64,000 nt of DNA from Butyrivibrio sp. INlla16 (GTDB lineage: Bacteria; Bacillota; Clostridia; Lachnospirales; Lachnospiraceae): assembly GCF_900104155.1 (NCBI RefSeq), contig NZ_FMYB01000004.1, positions 62,001-126,000 of the forward strand, given 5' to 3'. Shown in pieces: positions 23,882-34,600 of the stretch (its first letter is position 1; each line of letters starts with the position of its first letter). Under the pieces are notes generated by a model. It saw only the letters and a program-made list of their open reading frames with translations, was not told the origin of the DNA and ran no database searches. The position numbers and the translations under genes are program-made.

Positions 23882-24448
23882 TTACTCTTCTTCACTTAAT
23901 ATATCACTCATGTCTTCATGCAGAATCATCGCTCTGTAGTACATCTGCAGTGCCTCGAAAAGATCCTGCCTCTGTCTTCTGACCTCGCCGATAAGGAGTC
24001 CCGCACTTACCTCATCATAAGTGATATCCTCCTCACTTCTCGTGGTCTCCATGGTGATCATTCCGTCATCCTCGAATTCTATTGTGAAAATTCCACCGGC
24101 TTCCTGTGTAAACAAGACGCTTATGATGTGGAGTTCCTTCTGGATGCTCTCGGGGATCTTTTTGAAAAGCGGATTAAAATAATACTTCATCTCGTAAGCA
24201 TTTGCACCGCAAAGGATGATCCTTCCTCCCGCGGATACGCTTCCAAGTGATCCGTCCTCGGTCACAACCTGGATGTCGGAAACCTCTTCACCTGTTTCGG
24301 CATTTGTAATTTTTCCTGTTTCCTTATTTATGATAAGGCGTCTGCCCTTTGCTTTATCGGCATTTAAAGTATCGGAATGAAGTTTCTCCTCATCACCGGG
24401 GCGTGCCTCGTCGTTGTATATGTTTCTTGTTTCTTTTTTGTTATCCAT
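23882..24448 (-). CDS. DUF6145-like conserved protein
   Basis: 188 residues from the ATG at 24448. A few more codons to 24478 are open but lie within a dispersed repeat. The ribosome site GAGGG is the end of that repeat. The first about 45 residues are charged and probably disordered. The rest is compact, with GGRIILCGANAYEMKYYFNP and RRQRQDLFEALQMYYRAM. I associate it with the DUF6145 family of Lachnospiraceae, found between coaX and dusB; the function is unknown. Confidence 0.65.
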   Translation of the reverse strand: MDNKKETRNIYNDEARPGDEEKLHSDTLNADKAKGRRLIINKETGKITNAETGEEVSDIQVVTEDGSLGSVSAGGRIILCGANAYEMKYYFNPLFKKIPESIQKELHIISVLFTQEAGGIFTIEFEDDGMITMETTRSEEDITYDEVSAGLLIGEVRRQRQDLFEALQMYYRAMILHEDMSDILSEEE

Positions 24449-24453
24449 ATTTC

Positions 24454-24500
24454 CCTCATCCGTCTGCTTTGCAGACACCTTCCACCTGTGGGGAGAAGGC
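24454..24500 (-). repeat. Dispersed two-hairpin repeat, copy A
   Basis: Minus-strand layout: GCCTTCTCCCC...GGAAGG hairpin, then GTCTGC-AAA-GCAGAC hairpin, then GGATGAGGG, which forms the ribosome site of the DUF6145-like gene. It shares its ends with the copies near 30.4, 35.2, 54.7 and 60.6 kb. Confidence 0.75.
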
Positions 24501-24505
24501 TATTC

Positions 24506-25312
24506 TTATTCTCCGCCCTCAAACTCCTCGAGTTTCGGCTTTACTCTCTTATTCTTTTCATAGATGATGCGAAGTCCCTGGATCAGAAGGTTCGGATCAT
24601 AAATGTCGATCTCGTCACATTCCTCGGAAATAAGTCGTCCAAGTCCACCTGTTGCGACAACCTTGACGTTTTCCAGTTTTGACTCGCGCTTCATCTCATT
24701 AATAATATACTTGGCCTGTCCTATCTGTCCGTAAACAAGTCCTGCCTGCATGGAACTGATAGTCTCCTGCGCAAGGATGCTGTCAGGCTTCTTGATCTCA
24801 ATCTCGGGAAGCTTAGCTGTATCCTGCCAAAGCGCCTTGGCCGAAATTCTTATTCCGGGACTGACTACACCTGCTATAAAATCGCCATTTTCCGTTATCA
24901 GCACGTAAGTGGTGGCTGTTCCGAAATCCACAACAATTGCAGGTCCGCCATACATCTCATACGCAGCAACCGCGCCTACCACCAGATCGGGTCCTATCTC
25001 TGCCGGATTTTTTGTAAGTATTTTAATGCCTGTCTTGATTCCGGGACCTACGATGTAAGGCTGTTTTCCCAGATATTTGATCATGGCATTCACCAGCGCA
25101 TGCATCACATTAGGAACTACGCTGGAAACAATTACTCCGCTGATCTCTTCTTTATTAATTCCGTTGTTTCGAAGCATCGCTATGATGTTGTTACCGTACT
25201 CATCCGAAGTATGCGCCGTCTGGGACATCATTCGAAAAGATCCAACGATTTTCTTTCCTTTTAAAACACCGAATGCAATATTTGTATTTCCTACATCAAC
25301 CGCTAAAAGCAT
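24506..25312 (-). CDS. coaX: Type III pantothenate kinase
   Basis: 268 residues from the ATG at 25312 (GGAGGT 5 nt upstream). CoaX phosphorylates pantothenate in the first step of coenzyme A synthesis. ASKHA-fold motifs: [13 protein letters not shown] (phosphate 1), GPGIKTGI and [21 protein letters not shown] (phosphate 2) and GGLGR. The catalytic Asp of GPDLVV is present. Located with birA and dusB, a common Clostridia cluster. Confidence 0.95.
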   Translation of the reverse strand: MLLAVDVGNTNIAFGVLKGKKIVGSFRMMSQTAHTSDEYGNNIIAMLRNNGINKEEISGVIVSSVVPNVMHALVNAMIKYLGKQPYIVGPGIKTGIKILTKNPAEIGPDLVVGAVAAYEMYGGPAIVVDFGTATTYVLITENGDFIAGVVSPGIRISAKALWQDTAKLPEIEIKKPDSILAQETISSMQAGLVYGQIGQAKYIINEMKRESKLENVKVVATGGLGRLISEECDEIDIYDPNLLIQGLRIIYEKNKRVKPKLEEFEGGE

Positions 25313-25375
25313 CTGCACCTCCTCAGCACCAGCTGCCAATACTTTATACTTCTATAGTTTCTTGCACAGTGGAAT

Positions 25376-26203
25376 TTATACATATCCATAAAGGCCACGA
25401 ACACTGACTTCGCCGGCATTTATTGTTTCTCTTCTTCCATCTGCCAGACTTATCAAAAGAGAGCCGTCATCGGTAATTCCTTCTGCCACAGCTTCATACT
25501 CACCCTTTGGATCAAGTATCTTTACTTCCTTGCCAATATTTATAAGCCGTTTTTCGTAGTTATCCTTAAGCGCCGAGAGATTCTGACTTTCCACATACTT
25601 CTCATAGTTGCTCTCAAAGCACTTCATGCAGCAGGCAACAAGCTCCGCTCTGTCCGTCTCTTTTCCTGTCTCTGAAAAAATCGAGCCGGCGGTATCCCTT
25701 ATCTCCTCCGGGAAAAGCTCTATTGGCTGATTAACATTTATACCCACACCTATTACAACAAAGTAGTCCTTCTGGTCCGGCATCTGATGAAGCTCCGTAA
25801 GGATACCGCAGATCTTCCTCTTATTAAGTACGATATCATTGGGCCACTTTATAAAGGAGCGTTTCGCATCCTCGCTAATTCCGCCATCTCGGATAAGCTT
25901 ATCAACCGCTTCCGAAATTGAAAGCGCCATCACCAGTGTAAGTCCTGCCGCCTTATCCATCGGAATCCCAGGTCTTATCATAAGGCTCATGAAAATGTTG
26001 TAGCCCTCGGGACTGACCCAGCTTCTGCCGCGGCTCCCTCGCCCGGCATCCTGTCTGTCTGCCACCGCAAGGAATCCAGACTCTCGTCCTTCCATCCCTG
26101 CAGCCTTGGCCACATTATTTGTGGAATCAATCACAGGGAAAAATTCGACATCCCTTGCTATCCACTCTGTATTTAAGGAACCACAAATTCGTTCCAAATT
26201 CAT
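25376..26203 (-). CDS. birA: Biotin--[acetyl-CoA-carboxylase] ligase (monofunctional)
   Basis: 275 residues. Attaches biotin to carboxylase carrier proteins. Catalytic motifs: DSTN near residue 26, GRGSRGRSWVSPEG (biotinyl-AMP binding) and KWPNDIVLN with the catalytic Lys. There is no N-terminal helix-turn-helix, so it is the ligase-only type and not a biotin repressor. The C-terminal SH3-like cap is present (VKILDPKGEYEAVAEGI). It lies 23 bp after argF. Confidence 0.93.
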   Translation of the reverse strand: MNLERICGSLNTEWIARDVEFFPVIDSTNNVAKAAGMEGRESGFLAVADRQDAGRGSRGRSWVSPEGYNIFMSLMIRPGIPMDKAAGLTLVMALSISEAVDKLIRDGGISEDAKRSFIKWPNDIVLNKRKICGILTELHQMPDQKDYFVVIGVGINVNQPIELFPEEIRDTAGSIFSETGKETDRAELVACCMKCFESNYEKYVESQNLSALKDNYEKRLINIGKEVKILDPKGEYEAVAEGITDDGSLLISLADGRRETINAGEVSVRGLYGYV

Positions 26204-26226
26204 ATATTAACTCTCGATTCTGCCTG

Positions 26227-27216
26227 TTATATTGTAGCGTACATTACCGCCTTGATTGTGTGCATGCGGTTCTCGGCTTCCTCAAAAACTATGGACTGTG
26301 AGGATTCGAAAACTTCATCCGTTACTTCCATCTCATCAAGGCCGAAGCGCTCCTTAATCTTTTTGCCGATGCCTGTACCAAGATCATGGAAAGCAGGAAG
26401 ACAATGCATGAATACTGCCTGCTCGCCCGCATTTTTCATAATGGCACTTGTAACAGCATAGTCCTTAAGATCGTTTATTCTCTCTTCCCAGATTTCATCA
26501 GGCTCACCCATTGATACCCAGACATCTGTGGCGATGACGCCAGCACCCTTGGTTGCCTCCATAGGATCCTCAATCTGCTCTATAACCGCGCCGGTCTTAG
26601 CTGCAATCTCTTTACAGGTCTTAACAAGTTCTTCATTCTGCCAGTATTTCTTAGGCGCACAGGTTGTAAAGCGCATACCCATCTTTGCACATGCAACCAT
26701 GAGAGAATTGCCTGTGTTATATCTCGCATCTCCGAGGTATACCATGTGAATTCCTTTGAGTTTTCCGAAATGTTCGCGGATCGTCAAAAGATCTGCCAGC
26801 ATCTGAGTCGGATGGAATTCATTTGTAAGTCCGTTCCAAACCGGTACCTTGGAATACTTTGCAAGTTCTTCTACGATTGTCTGCTCGAAGCCGCGATACT
26901 CTATTCCATCATACATACTCGCAAGAACACGCGCTGTATCAGCGATGCTTTCCTTCTTGCCGATCTGTGAGCCTGTGGGATCAAGGTAGGTCGTTCCCAT
27001 ACCAAGGTCATGAGCTGCAACCTCAAAAGAACATCTGGTACGTGTGCTGGTCTTCTCAAAGATAAGAGCAACGTTTTTTCCACGATATTCATCATGGAGC
27101 TCGCCGTTTTTCTTCTTGCGCTTAAGGTCAGCTGCAAGATCGAGAAGATACTCTATCTCTTCGGGTTCAAAGTCAAGTAACTTTAGAAAATCTCTTCCGT
27201 GTAAATTCACTGCCAT
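26227..27216 (-). CDS. argF: Ornithine carbamoyltransferase
   Basis: 329 residues. Makes citrulline from ornithine and carbamoyl phosphate (or the reverse in catabolism). Carbamoyl-phosphate motif STRTRCSFE (about 56-64), ornithine-side motif HCLPAFHD (about 270-277), and an HPTQ segment. Anabolic and catabolic types cannot be told apart by sequence inspection; the symbol assumes biosynthesis. The carbamate kinase at 48.6 kb leaves a catabolic role possible. It heads the argF-birA-coaX run. Confidence 0.93.
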   Translation of the reverse strand: MAVNLHGRDFLKLLDFEPEEIEYLLDLAADLKRKKKNGELHDEYRGKNVALIFEKTSTRTRCSFEVAAHDLGMGTTYLDPTGSQIGKKESIADTARVLASMYDGIEYRGFEQTIVEELAKYSKVPVWNGLTNEFHPTQMLADLLTIREHFGKLKGIHMVYLGDARYNTGNSLMVACAKMGMRFTTCAPKKYWQNEELVKTCKEIAAKTGAVIEQIEDPMEATKGAGVIATDVWVSMGEPDEIWEERINDLKDYAVTSAIMKNAGEQAVFMHCLPAFHDLGTGIGKKIKERFGLDEMEVTDEVFESSQSIVFEEAENRMHTIKAVMYATI

Positions 27217-27259
27217 GGTATGTACTCCTCCTGCTATATATTTTCTTTTCCTTTTTCAT

Positions 27260-27300
27260 AGGAAAAGCCCAACTGCAGAATCAATCTACAATCAGGCTTT
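27260..27300 (-). terminator. Strong terminator after the SleB-type hydrolase gene
   Basis: Arms 27264-27279 and 27285-27300 pair over all 16 positions if four G-U wobbles are allowed, with a 5-nt loop, and a TTTTCC tract follows on the minus strand. It lies 33 bp after the hydrolase stop and just before argF. Confidence 0.8.
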
Positions 27301-27333
27301 ATTTTATCATAAAAACATATTATTGAGTACTGA

Positions 27334-28488
27334 TTACCAGAATACGTGAGCTCCGATAATCTGTCCGTCGTGTCCGCCCGCACGTCTGAAGTGAAGTGCA
27401 GTACCACAGGTAGTCTCACCTGCAAGTGCCGCCTGCGCAGCCTGTACACAGCTGTCAGGAATATTTCCTGCGTAAACTCTGTCTACAGTTCCGTTAAGAG
27501 CCGGTGTAAACTGACCGGAAGCATATATAACTCCGGAAATTGTGCTAGCATATGCGTTGCTCTTTACACGGTTCATAACAACTGCGCCTACAGCAACCTT
27601 ACCCTCATAAGATTGGTTCCCCGCTTCACAGTATATAAGCGCTGCCAGAAGTCTTGCTTCATCTGCCCCCGCAGAAACAGCACCGGTATTCTGTGTAAGC
27701 TTCGCCTTCGCTTTCTTGGCCTCCTCTTCGGCCTTCCGCTTGGCTTCCTCTTCTTCCCTCTTCTGAATAGCGGCCATGGTCTCACCTTCGTCGATTCTGA
27801 AATCAGTATCAACATATTCGGCCTGCACATAGCCTGTCTCATCGTTGTAGTCAACGGCAATCCAACCATTGCCAAGATCTTCTACCATATCCACAAAACT
27901 GTTATTTGTAATAACACCAAGTACTTCGGCATTTTCATCTGCCTCTGCGCGGATACGAAGTGCATCGCAGTTACTTGTTACAAGCTGTACCCCAACTTCC
28001 TCTGCAAGTTCCTCTGCTTCTTCGTCAAATAGAAGATATTCGTCATTAGCCCAGCCAACAAGATCTCCTGACTGAAGCTTAGTCCATCCATCCTTTTGCT
28101 CGATAATCTTACCGCCGCAATCCTTATAAAGAACTCCGACCTTCTCAGAACCATCATCAGGTGAAATGCGAATGTTCATTACCTGATTAACATTTGCCAT
28201 AACAAGTTTAGAGGAATCCTCTTCTTCCTGTTCCTCTTCCTCTTCGTCCTCAGCATCTTCTGCCGCTTTATCATTTATATCCTCAGCGACATCATGAGCT
28301 TTAGCTCTCTCCTCATCGGAAACCTCAGCTACTTCAGTAGGATTGAGTAAGTTACCAACACCCACATCGTTGCTGTTCAGTATATTTGTAGTCCTTGCCT
28401 GTACGGTCTTGCAGTTGGAAGTTCCCAGCATGATGATCATCATTGTGACAGCCAGGATTCCACGCATTAACGCGCCTGCTTTTTTCAT
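27334..28488 (-). CDS. Secreted SH3-domain cell wall hydrolase (SleB type)
   Basis: 384 residues. A signal peptide occupies about 1-31 (basic MKKAGALMRG, then a hydrophobic core). An acidic linker rich in Glu and Asp follows (about 70-95), then two bacterial SH3 domains (about 97-155 and 165-230), a Lys/Glu/Ala-rich helix, and a C-terminal SleB/hydrolase_2 domain (about 280-384) with LAALIYCEAGNQ (catalytic Glu), AVGAVVMNRV and GHDGQIIGAHVFW. Predicted to cut peptidoglycan outside the cell. It has its own promoter and terminator. In non-sporulating relatives such enzymes act in growth, so a spore role is not implied. Confidence 0.9.
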   Translation of the reverse strand: MKKAGALMRGILAVTMMIIMLGTSNCKTVQARTTNILNSNDVGVGNLLNPTEVAEVSDEERAKAHDVAEDINDKAAEDAEDEEEEEQEEEDSSKLVMANVNQVMNIRISPDDGSEKVGVLYKDCGGKIIEQKDGWTKLQSGDLVGWANDEYLLFDEEAEELAEEVGVQLVTSNCDALRIRAEADENAEVLGVITNNSFVDMVEDLGNGWIAVDYNDETGYVQAEYVDTDFRIDEGETMAAIQKREEEEAKRKAEEEAKKAKAKLTQNTGAVSAGADEARLLAALIYCEAGNQSYEGKVAVGAVVMNRVKSNAYASTISGVIYASGQFTPALNGTVDRVYAGNIPDSCVQAAQAALAGETTCGTALHFRRAGGHDGQIIGAHVFW

Positions 28489-28545
28489 GTTATTTTTGCT
28501 TCCTTTTTAAAATTATTACAAATTGTTAAAACAAAATACTCCACG

Positions 28546-28574
28546 ATTGTAACAAATGAGTGTTATTTTGTCAA
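28546..28574 (-). promoter_or_regulatory. Sigma-A promoter of the SleB-type hydrolase gene
   Basis: TTGACA-17 nt-TACAAT on the minus strand, a near-consensus promoter, with the -10 ending 58 nt before the start codon. Confidence 0.85.
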
Positions 28575-28593
28575 ATTTTTACACAAATTGTCT

Positions 28594-28624
28594 AAAAAAA
28601 GACTCCCCTAATAATCGGGGAGTC
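28594..28624 (-). terminator. Terminator after proC
   Basis: GACTCCCC-7 nt-GGGGAGTC stem followed by seven Ts on the minus strand, 74 bp after the proC stop. Confidence 0.88.
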
Positions 28625-28697
28625 TATGCGGATTCTTCATGTTAATAAATATTTCATATTTTATCGAGCACTTAATTATCCGAATTTCGTATTCAAT

Positions 28698-29492
28698 TTA
28701 CAATTCTTTGCTGCGCTCAGTAGCTGCCTGGACTGCGTTCATGACAATTCCGCGAAAGCCCATTTCTTCCATAACTTTCACTGCCTCTATGGTTGTACCG
28801 GCAGGTGAACACACCATGTCCTTGAGCTCACCCGGATGCTTTCCAGTCTCCAGTACCATCTTCGCACTTCCAAGTACAGCCTGTGCAGCAAATTCATAGG
28901 CTTGCTTCCTCGGCATACCTCCAAGTACAGCTGCATCGGCCATTGCCTCAATGAAGAGGAAAACATATGCAGGAGATGAGCCGCTTACACCGGTCACAAC
29001 ATCCATAAGGTTCTCTGTTACTACGTTTGCGGTACCGCAGCTTCTCAAAAGGTCCAAAGCAAGGTTTAAATCGCTCTCGCTGCACAAATTGTTGGGACAT
29101 ACTGCGGCGCATCCCTCGCCTACAAGCGCGGGAGTGTTGGGCATAACTCTTATTGTCTTAACGGGCTTTTCGAATTCCTTTGCAATCCATTCAAGACTTT
29201 TGCCCGCAGCTATACTGATAATAAGCTTGTTTTCATCGATCTCATCCATGATGTCCGCAATGGCAACCTTTAAAAACTGCGGCTTAACGGCAAGGAGGAT
29301 TACATCCGCTTCTCTTGCGACATCAGCATTGTTGTCCTTAGTCTGTATTCCGAATTTTCTGGCAGCACTGTCCCTTGCAGCCTCCATGGGATCTGATCCG
29401 ATTATATCCTGAGGATCGAATATTCCCTTAGAGATTATTCCACCCATGAGTGCCTTTGCCATGTTTCCAAGTCCGATAAAACCTAATACCAT
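28698..29492 (-). CDS. proC: Pyrroline-5-carboxylate reductase
   Basis: 264 residues, last step of proline synthesis (NAD(P)H-dependent). N-terminal Rossmann motif GFIGLGNMAKALMGG, then VMPNTPALVGEG and the C-terminal SPAYVFLFIEAMADAAV plus HPGELKDMVCSPAGTTIEA, the ProC signature. Length is standard. It lies 57 bp after the trmH-family gene and is probably co-transcribed with it. Confidence 0.96.
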   Translation of the reverse strand: MVLGFIGLGNMAKALMGGIISKGIFDPQDIIGSDPMEAARDSAARKFGIQTKDNNADVAREADVILLAVKPQFLKVAIADIMDEIDENKLIISIAAGKSLEWIAKEFEKPVKTIRVMPNTPALVGEGCAAVCPNNLCSESDLNLALDLLRSCGTANVVTENLMDVVTGVSGSSPAYVFLFIEAMADAAVLGGMPRKQAYEFAAQAVLGSAKMVLETGKHPGELKDMVCSPAGTTIEAVKVMEEMGFRGIVMNAVQAATERSKEL

Positions 29493-29549
29493 AACTGCTC
29501 CTCCTAGTTCTTTTCTGTAAAATAGTTCTTATATTATTTTGTAAAAATC

Positions 29550-30350
29550 CTACTGTCTTCTCTGCCTTGCCGCTTCGAAAGTCAGAATCGCTGCGGAGGT
29601 TGCCGCATTCATCGATTCCACCTTACCCAGCATGGGGATCAGAACATACTCCGATGCCGCATCTGCAGCTTCCTTTGTCAGTCCGTTACCTTCATTTCCT
29701 ATCAAAAAAGCGGACGCTTCCTTGTAGCTTATCTCATCATAGTTCTTTGTACCCTTTAAATGAGCCGCATAACTTGTAACGTTGTACTTTTCCCTAAGTT
29801 CCTTCACTATCTCGGGAACAGAATCCACATATATAAAGGGTACTCTCAGGATGGCACCCATCGTGGATCTGACAACCTTCGGATTATAGACATCCGCCAT
29901 ATCACTGCTCATTATTATTCCGGTAACTCCTGCTCCCTCACCGGTCCTGAACATGTTGCCAAGGTTCCCGGGATCCTGTATGTTCTCCAGAATAAGAAGT
30001 AGCGGTGTCTCTCCCATGAGATCCTTAATCTCCCATCTTTTTTCCTTAACAACCGCGAGCACACCCTGAGGAGTCTGCGTGTCAGCCATCTTCCTCATGA
30101 CATCATCCGAAACCTCTTCAAAGCTCACTCCGTCATCCTGCTGAATATTCCTGATGAGCGTCTTATCGTCAGGCGAAAGATTTTCCAGAAAATGCTTAGT
30201 TACGTATACCTCTCTCATAGCTTCAAGCGGAACTTCCCTGAGCATTCGGATTCCTTCTATTAAGAATACGCCGTCTTTGCGACGCGCTTTTGATTTTTTG
30301 CTGTATTCTGCTATCTGTTTAACGCGGGTGTTGTTTGTACTTGTAAACAT
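29550..30350 (-). CDS. TrmH/SpoU-family RNA 2'-O-methyltransferase
   Basis: 266 residues. N-terminal L30e-like substrate-binding domain (to about 95) and a C-terminal SPOUT knot with motif 1 NIQDPGNLGNMFRT, motif 2 FLIGNEGNGL and motif 3 VESMNAATSAAI. Predicted to methylate rRNA or tRNA with S-adenosylmethionine. RlmB-like by layout, but the exact target cannot be told. The ribosome site GATGAGG is the end of dispersed repeat copy B. Confidence 0.9.
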   Translation of the reverse strand: MFTSTNNTRVKQIAEYSKKSKARRKDGVFLIEGIRMLREVPLEAMREVYVTKHFLENLSPDDKTLIRNIQQDDGVSFEEVSDDVMRKMADTQTPQGVLAVVKEKRWEIKDLMGETPLLLILENIQDPGNLGNMFRTGEGAGVTGIIMSSDMADVYNPKVVRSTMGAILRVPFIYVDSVPEIVKELREKYNVTSYAAHLKGTKNYDEISYKEASAFLIGNEGNGLTKEAADAASEYVLIPMLGKVESMNAATSAAILTFEAARQRRQ

Positions 30351-30354
30351 GGGA

Positions 30355-30396
30355 CCTCATCCGGCGCTTCGCGCCACCTTCTCCAGAGGAGAAGGC
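30355..30396 (-). repeat. Dispersed two-hairpin repeat, copy B
   Basis: Minus-strand order: GCCTTCTCC-4 nt-GGAGAAGG hairpin, GGCGC-GAA-GCGCC hairpin, GGATGAGG. Its end supplies the ribosome site of the TrmH-family gene, five bases before the ATG. Confidence 0.8.
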
Positions 30397-30408
30397 ACTA
30401 ATATTTTT

Positions 30409-30434
30409 GCCACCTTCCATTCAGGGGAAGGCAC
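30409..30434 (-). repeat. Partial copy of the dispersed repeat
   Basis: A half unit, GCCTTCCCC...GGAAGGTGGC on the minus strand, lies directly beside copy B. It keeps only the first hairpin of the repeat. Confidence 0.6.
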
Positions 30435-30445
30435 TGGTTTTTAAT

Positions 30446-30476
30446 AAAAAGCCTTCCCGGGTTGGGAAGGCTTTTA
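30446..30476 (-). terminator. Terminator after pfkA
   Basis: Perfect GCCTTCCC-5 nt-GGGAAGGC stem flanked by A/T runs on both sides, 34 bp after the pfkA stop. The minus strand ends in TTTTTATT. It could work in both directions. Confidence 0.9.
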
Positions 30477-30509
30477 TTTCTTCAAAGCCTGTATGGCTTT
30501 AAGTTTCTA

Positions 30510-31478
30510 TTATAATATCTTACTGATCTCGAACTGATACTCAGGAATGGACTTCTTCATTGCAAGAGCCTCGTCGATATCGTAATCAACGAACTGTCCG
30601 TTTCTGTACGCAACTACGCGGTTTGTCTTACCTGCTGTAAGAATGTCTGCTGCGTAGCATCCCATCATGGAAGCATATACACGGTCTTTACAGGTCGGGC
30701 TACCACCACGCTGCATGTAACCGAGGATAGAAGCTCTGGTCTCAAGACCTGTAGCAGCCTCGATACGACGTGCCATTGATGCTGAGTGTCCGATACCCTC
30801 TGCATTGATGATGATGTGGTGTGTCTTACCCTTCTTACGGTTATCAATGATGTTATCAATGATTCTCTGCTCATTGTAATCGTATTTCTCAGGAAGTAGG
30901 ATGTCATCAGCGCCGTTAGCGATTGCGCACCAAAGTGCGATATAACCTGCATGACGTCCCATAACCTCAACGATACTTACTCGCTCGTGAGATGAGGATG
31001 TATCTCTGATCTTGTCGATAGCATCCATTGCTGTGTTAATAGCTGTATCAAAACCGATAGTATAATCGGTACATGCAATATCAAGGTCGATTGTGCCGGG
31101 AAGTCCGATTGTGTTGATTCCCTGAGCTGAAAGCTTCTGTGCACCTCTGTAGGATCCGTCACCACCGATTACAACCATTCCGTCGATGCCATGCTTTCTG
31201 CAGATCTCAGCACCTTTCTTCTGGCCTTCCTCAGTTGTGAACTCCATACATCTTGCAGTTCCAAGGATTGTACCGCCTCGCTGAATGATATCAGCTACGC
31301 TTCTACGATCCATATCAAAAATTTCTTCATTAAGAAGTCCCATGTAGCCCTTCTTAACACCCTTAACCTTAAGTCCGTTTGCAAGAGCCTTACGAACAAC
31401 CGCACGAATAGCGGCATTCATTCCGGGCGCATCACCACCGCTTGTAAGAACTCCGATAGTTTTAATTTCTTTTGCCAT
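30510..31478 (-). CDS. pfkA: ATP-dependent 6-phosphofructokinase
   Basis: 322 residues, phosphorylates fructose 6-phosphate in glycolysis. GVLTSGGDAPGMNAAIR (ATP site), GGDGSYRGA (Gly of the ATP-type GGDGS), substrate loop PGTIDLDIACTDYTIGFDTA, and MGRHAGYIAL. The catalytic Asp pair of TIDxD is kept, but the usual Asn between them is Leu. Length is typical of bacterial ATP-PFK. It has its own promoter and terminator. Confidence 0.96.
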   Translation of the reverse strand: MAKEIKTIGVLTSGGDAPGMNAAIRAVVRKALANGLKVKGVKKGYMGLLNEEIFDMDRRSVADIIQRGGTILGTARCMEFTTEEGQKKGAEICRKHGIDGMVVIGGDGSYRGAQKLSAQGINTIGLPGTIDLDIACTDYTIGFDTAINTAMDAIDKIRDTSSSHERVSIVEVMGRHAGYIALWCAIANGADDILLPEKYDYNEQRIIDNIIDNRKKGKTHHIIINAEGIGHSASMARRIEAATGLETRASILGYMQRGGSPTCKDRVYASMMGCYAADILTAGKTNRVVAYRNGQFVDYDIDEALAMKKSIPEYQFEISKIL

Positions 31479-31528
31479 ATCAGGTTGTACCTCGTTATTG
31501 ATAAATCTTTGTCACTTTTACGATTTAT

Positions 31529-31557
31529 ATATTAGCGCAATTTTCGGCAATCTGCAA
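31529..31557 (-). promoter_or_regulatory. Promoter of pfkA
   Basis: TTGCAG-17 nt-TAATAT on the minus strand, with the -10 ending 51 nt before the pfkA start. The rest of the gap up to dnaE (31558-31680) shows no clear terminator. Confidence 0.65.
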
Positions 31558-31680
31558 TTGCGTTCCCCCATAAATTTAGCAATTTTTCATAATTTTTTGT
31601 TAGGGGGTCTGCCGCCGGGGTGTGGTTGAGAAATGGATGTTTACGGCTACGGACCTTCCCTTAAAAATATTATGATATCC

Positions 31681-34600
31681 TTACACAACTCTTATGTTAT
31701 CGGATCCGAACTGTGAGGTGAGGATGGCGAGGGTGTCCTCGTCTGCCTTTACTTTGAGCGAAGCAGATAGTTTCTTTATCTGTTTGGTGTCTTTCAGGTA
31801 GACTGCTACCTGGTCTTTGGCGCCGGGACCTTTGACAGTGGAAAGGAGGGTGTCTTCGAGGAGTTTCGCTTTGGTCTCGTAATCCTCCTTATTGGCAAAC
31901 TGAATCCAGAGGGTGCGGGGCACTTCGTCGAAGAGCTGGATTTTGGATGCTATGAGTTTTGCATTCTTTTCTTCTTCAGCGCTGACGCGTCCCTGGATGA
32001 ATACCTTGGCGTCTTCATTTAGCCTTCCCTGGTTGCCCTCGTAGGTCTTGGGGAAAACGATTACTTCTATACTTCCCACGAGATCCTCTATTGTAAGAAA
32101 GGCCATAAGCTGATCTGTCTTGGTGTACTTCGTGGTCTTTGCTGAAATGATTCCTCCGATGGTTACGGTGGAGTTGTCTCTTACAACGTTTTCGCCTGTC
32201 TCCTCATCAAAATAGAAATCCGTCGTCTTTGCAGTGATATGCTTTTTCCAAAATCCCTCGTATTCCTCAAGCGGGTGTCCGGAGACATAGACATCAAGGA
32301 CTTCCTTCTCAAATTCGAGAAGCATATCTTTGGGGTATTCACCTATATCCGGCAGTTTTATCTCAAACTGTTCCTTCACCTCCTGAGGTGCGAGGTCGAA
32401 GAGCGACATCTGTCCTGCGAAGGTGTTCTTGCTCTTGTTGTGAAGCTGATCAAGAAGCGGTCCGAAGACACACATCATCTGTTTTCTTGTTCCGCCAAGG
32501 CTATCAAGTGCACCGGCCTTGATGAAGTTTTCGACAGCTCTCTTGTTTATATCTCCGTAAGGCTCCATCCTTGTAAGGAAGTCGTTAATGCTTTTGAATT
32601 TTCCTCCGGCTTCTCTCTCCCTGACAACAGACTCGATAACAGGACGGCCCACTCCCTTTATGGAGGTAAGCGCATATCTTATTGCCTTTCCGCGAAGTCT
32701 GGGATCCTTATTCTCATCATCATCCGATGTTTTGGCAACCGAGAATCCCGAATAGCCTTCGTTTATATCAGGCGGCAGAACCTCAATCCCCATACTTCTG
32801 CAGGCCATAATATAATAGGAAACCTTAGCCTGAACATCTATAACAGAAGTCATAAGCGCAGCCATAAACTCTACCGGATAGTAGTATTTCAGCCATGCTG
32901 TCTCAAGCGCAACCACTGCGTAGCAGGCGGCATGGGATTTATTGAACGCATACTTTGCAAAATCCATCATTGAATCATAGATTTCATTTGCAACATCCTC
33001 TCCGATTCCCTTGGATACACAGCCGGGAACATTTTCTTCCGCATTGCCGTGGACAAAGTTTTCCCTTTCAACCTCCATGACGTGCTGCTTCTTTTTACTC
33101 ATGGCACGGCGTACAAGATCAGCTCGTCCGAGCGTATAACCACCAAGCTGCTGAACTATCTGCATAACCTGCTCCTGATACACAATACATCCGTAGGTCG
33201 GAGACAAAATAGGCTCAAGGAGCGGTGTCGAATACGTGATATTCTGGACGTCCGTTTTTCCGGCTATATACTTAGGTATAAAGTCCATCGGTCCCGGACG
33301 GTAAAGAGAAATACCCGCAATAATATCCTCGAAGGAATGTGGTTTAAGTTCCTTCATGAACGATGTCATTCCTGCACTTTCAAGCTGGAAAACGCCTTCG
33401 GTTTTTCCAAGTCCGAGTGCTCCGAGTGCATTCTGATCATCATAATCGATTTTCTCTATATCAATAAAATCAGGATCGCCCTCTTTTGCTCCTATCGATT
33501 CATTAGCAAAAGCGACCGCATCCTTTATTACGGTGAGGGTCCTAAGACCCAAAAAGTCCATCTTCAGAAGTCCCAGTTCCTCACTCGTAGGCGCATCAAA
33601 CTGGGTTGTTATATTTCCTTCCGCAGATCTTGAAAGAGGAATGAGATCCTCTGCGGGGCTCTGACAGATTACAACTCCGGCGGCGTGAATGGAAGTATGC
33701 CTCGGCAATCCCTCCAGTTTCATACACATATCAATCAGGTGATGTACCTGTGAATCCGTTTCATACATATTTTTAAGCTCGGGATTTATTGAAAGAGCCT
33801 TCTTCAAATCCATCGCTTCATTTGGAATGGTCGGGATCATCTTAGCAAGGTTATCGCCAAAGCTGTAGGGAAGATCCAGCACTCTGGCAACATCCCTTAT
33901 TACACCCTTGGCCTGAAGCGTTCCGAAAGTAATTATCTGTATGACTCTGTCTGCGCCATATTTTCTTGTGACGTAGTCAATAACCTCCTGCCTGCGCTCA
34001 TACTCGAAATCCACGTCTATATCGGGCATGGATACACGTTCCGGATTAAGGAAACGCTCAAACAGCAGATCATACTTAATAGGATCAATGTTTGTAATAT
34101 GGATACAGTAAGAAACTACAGATCCCGCCGCCGAACCTCTTCCGGGGCCTACCGCTATCCCACTCTCTCTGCAAAAGTTGATGTAATCCCATACTATAAG
34201 GAAGTAATCGACATATCCCATCTTCTGGATTACAGAAAGCTCATAGTCAAGCTGTTTCTTGATGGTTCCGTCATCGTCCGGATATCTCTCTTTTAATCCG
34301 TCATCGCAGAGCTTATTTAAATATGTCCAGGAATTATATCCTTCAGGCACATCAAAATGCGGGAGTTTTGTCACGCCGAACTCAATCTCCACGTTACATC
34401 TGTCCGCAATCTTCTGGGTATTCTCAATTGCTTCCTGTGCATATGGGAAAAGAAAACGCATTTCGTCTTCGCTTTTCACATAGTACTGTCCGCCCTCGTA
34501 GCGCATACGGTCCTCATCCGTGACCTTCTTACCGGTCTGGATGCACAGCAGAAGATCATGAGCCTCAGCGTCCTCCGCGTTGGTATAGTGGCAGTCGTTT

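Noticed and set aside
31597..31640. G- and C-rich stretch downstream of dnaE as a terminator
   Set aside because: No stem of useful length could be drawn, and no T run follows in the right place.
32239..32973. 244-codon plus-strand ORF inside dnaE
   Set aside because: Lies opposite conserved polymerase domains; the product has no recognisable motifs.
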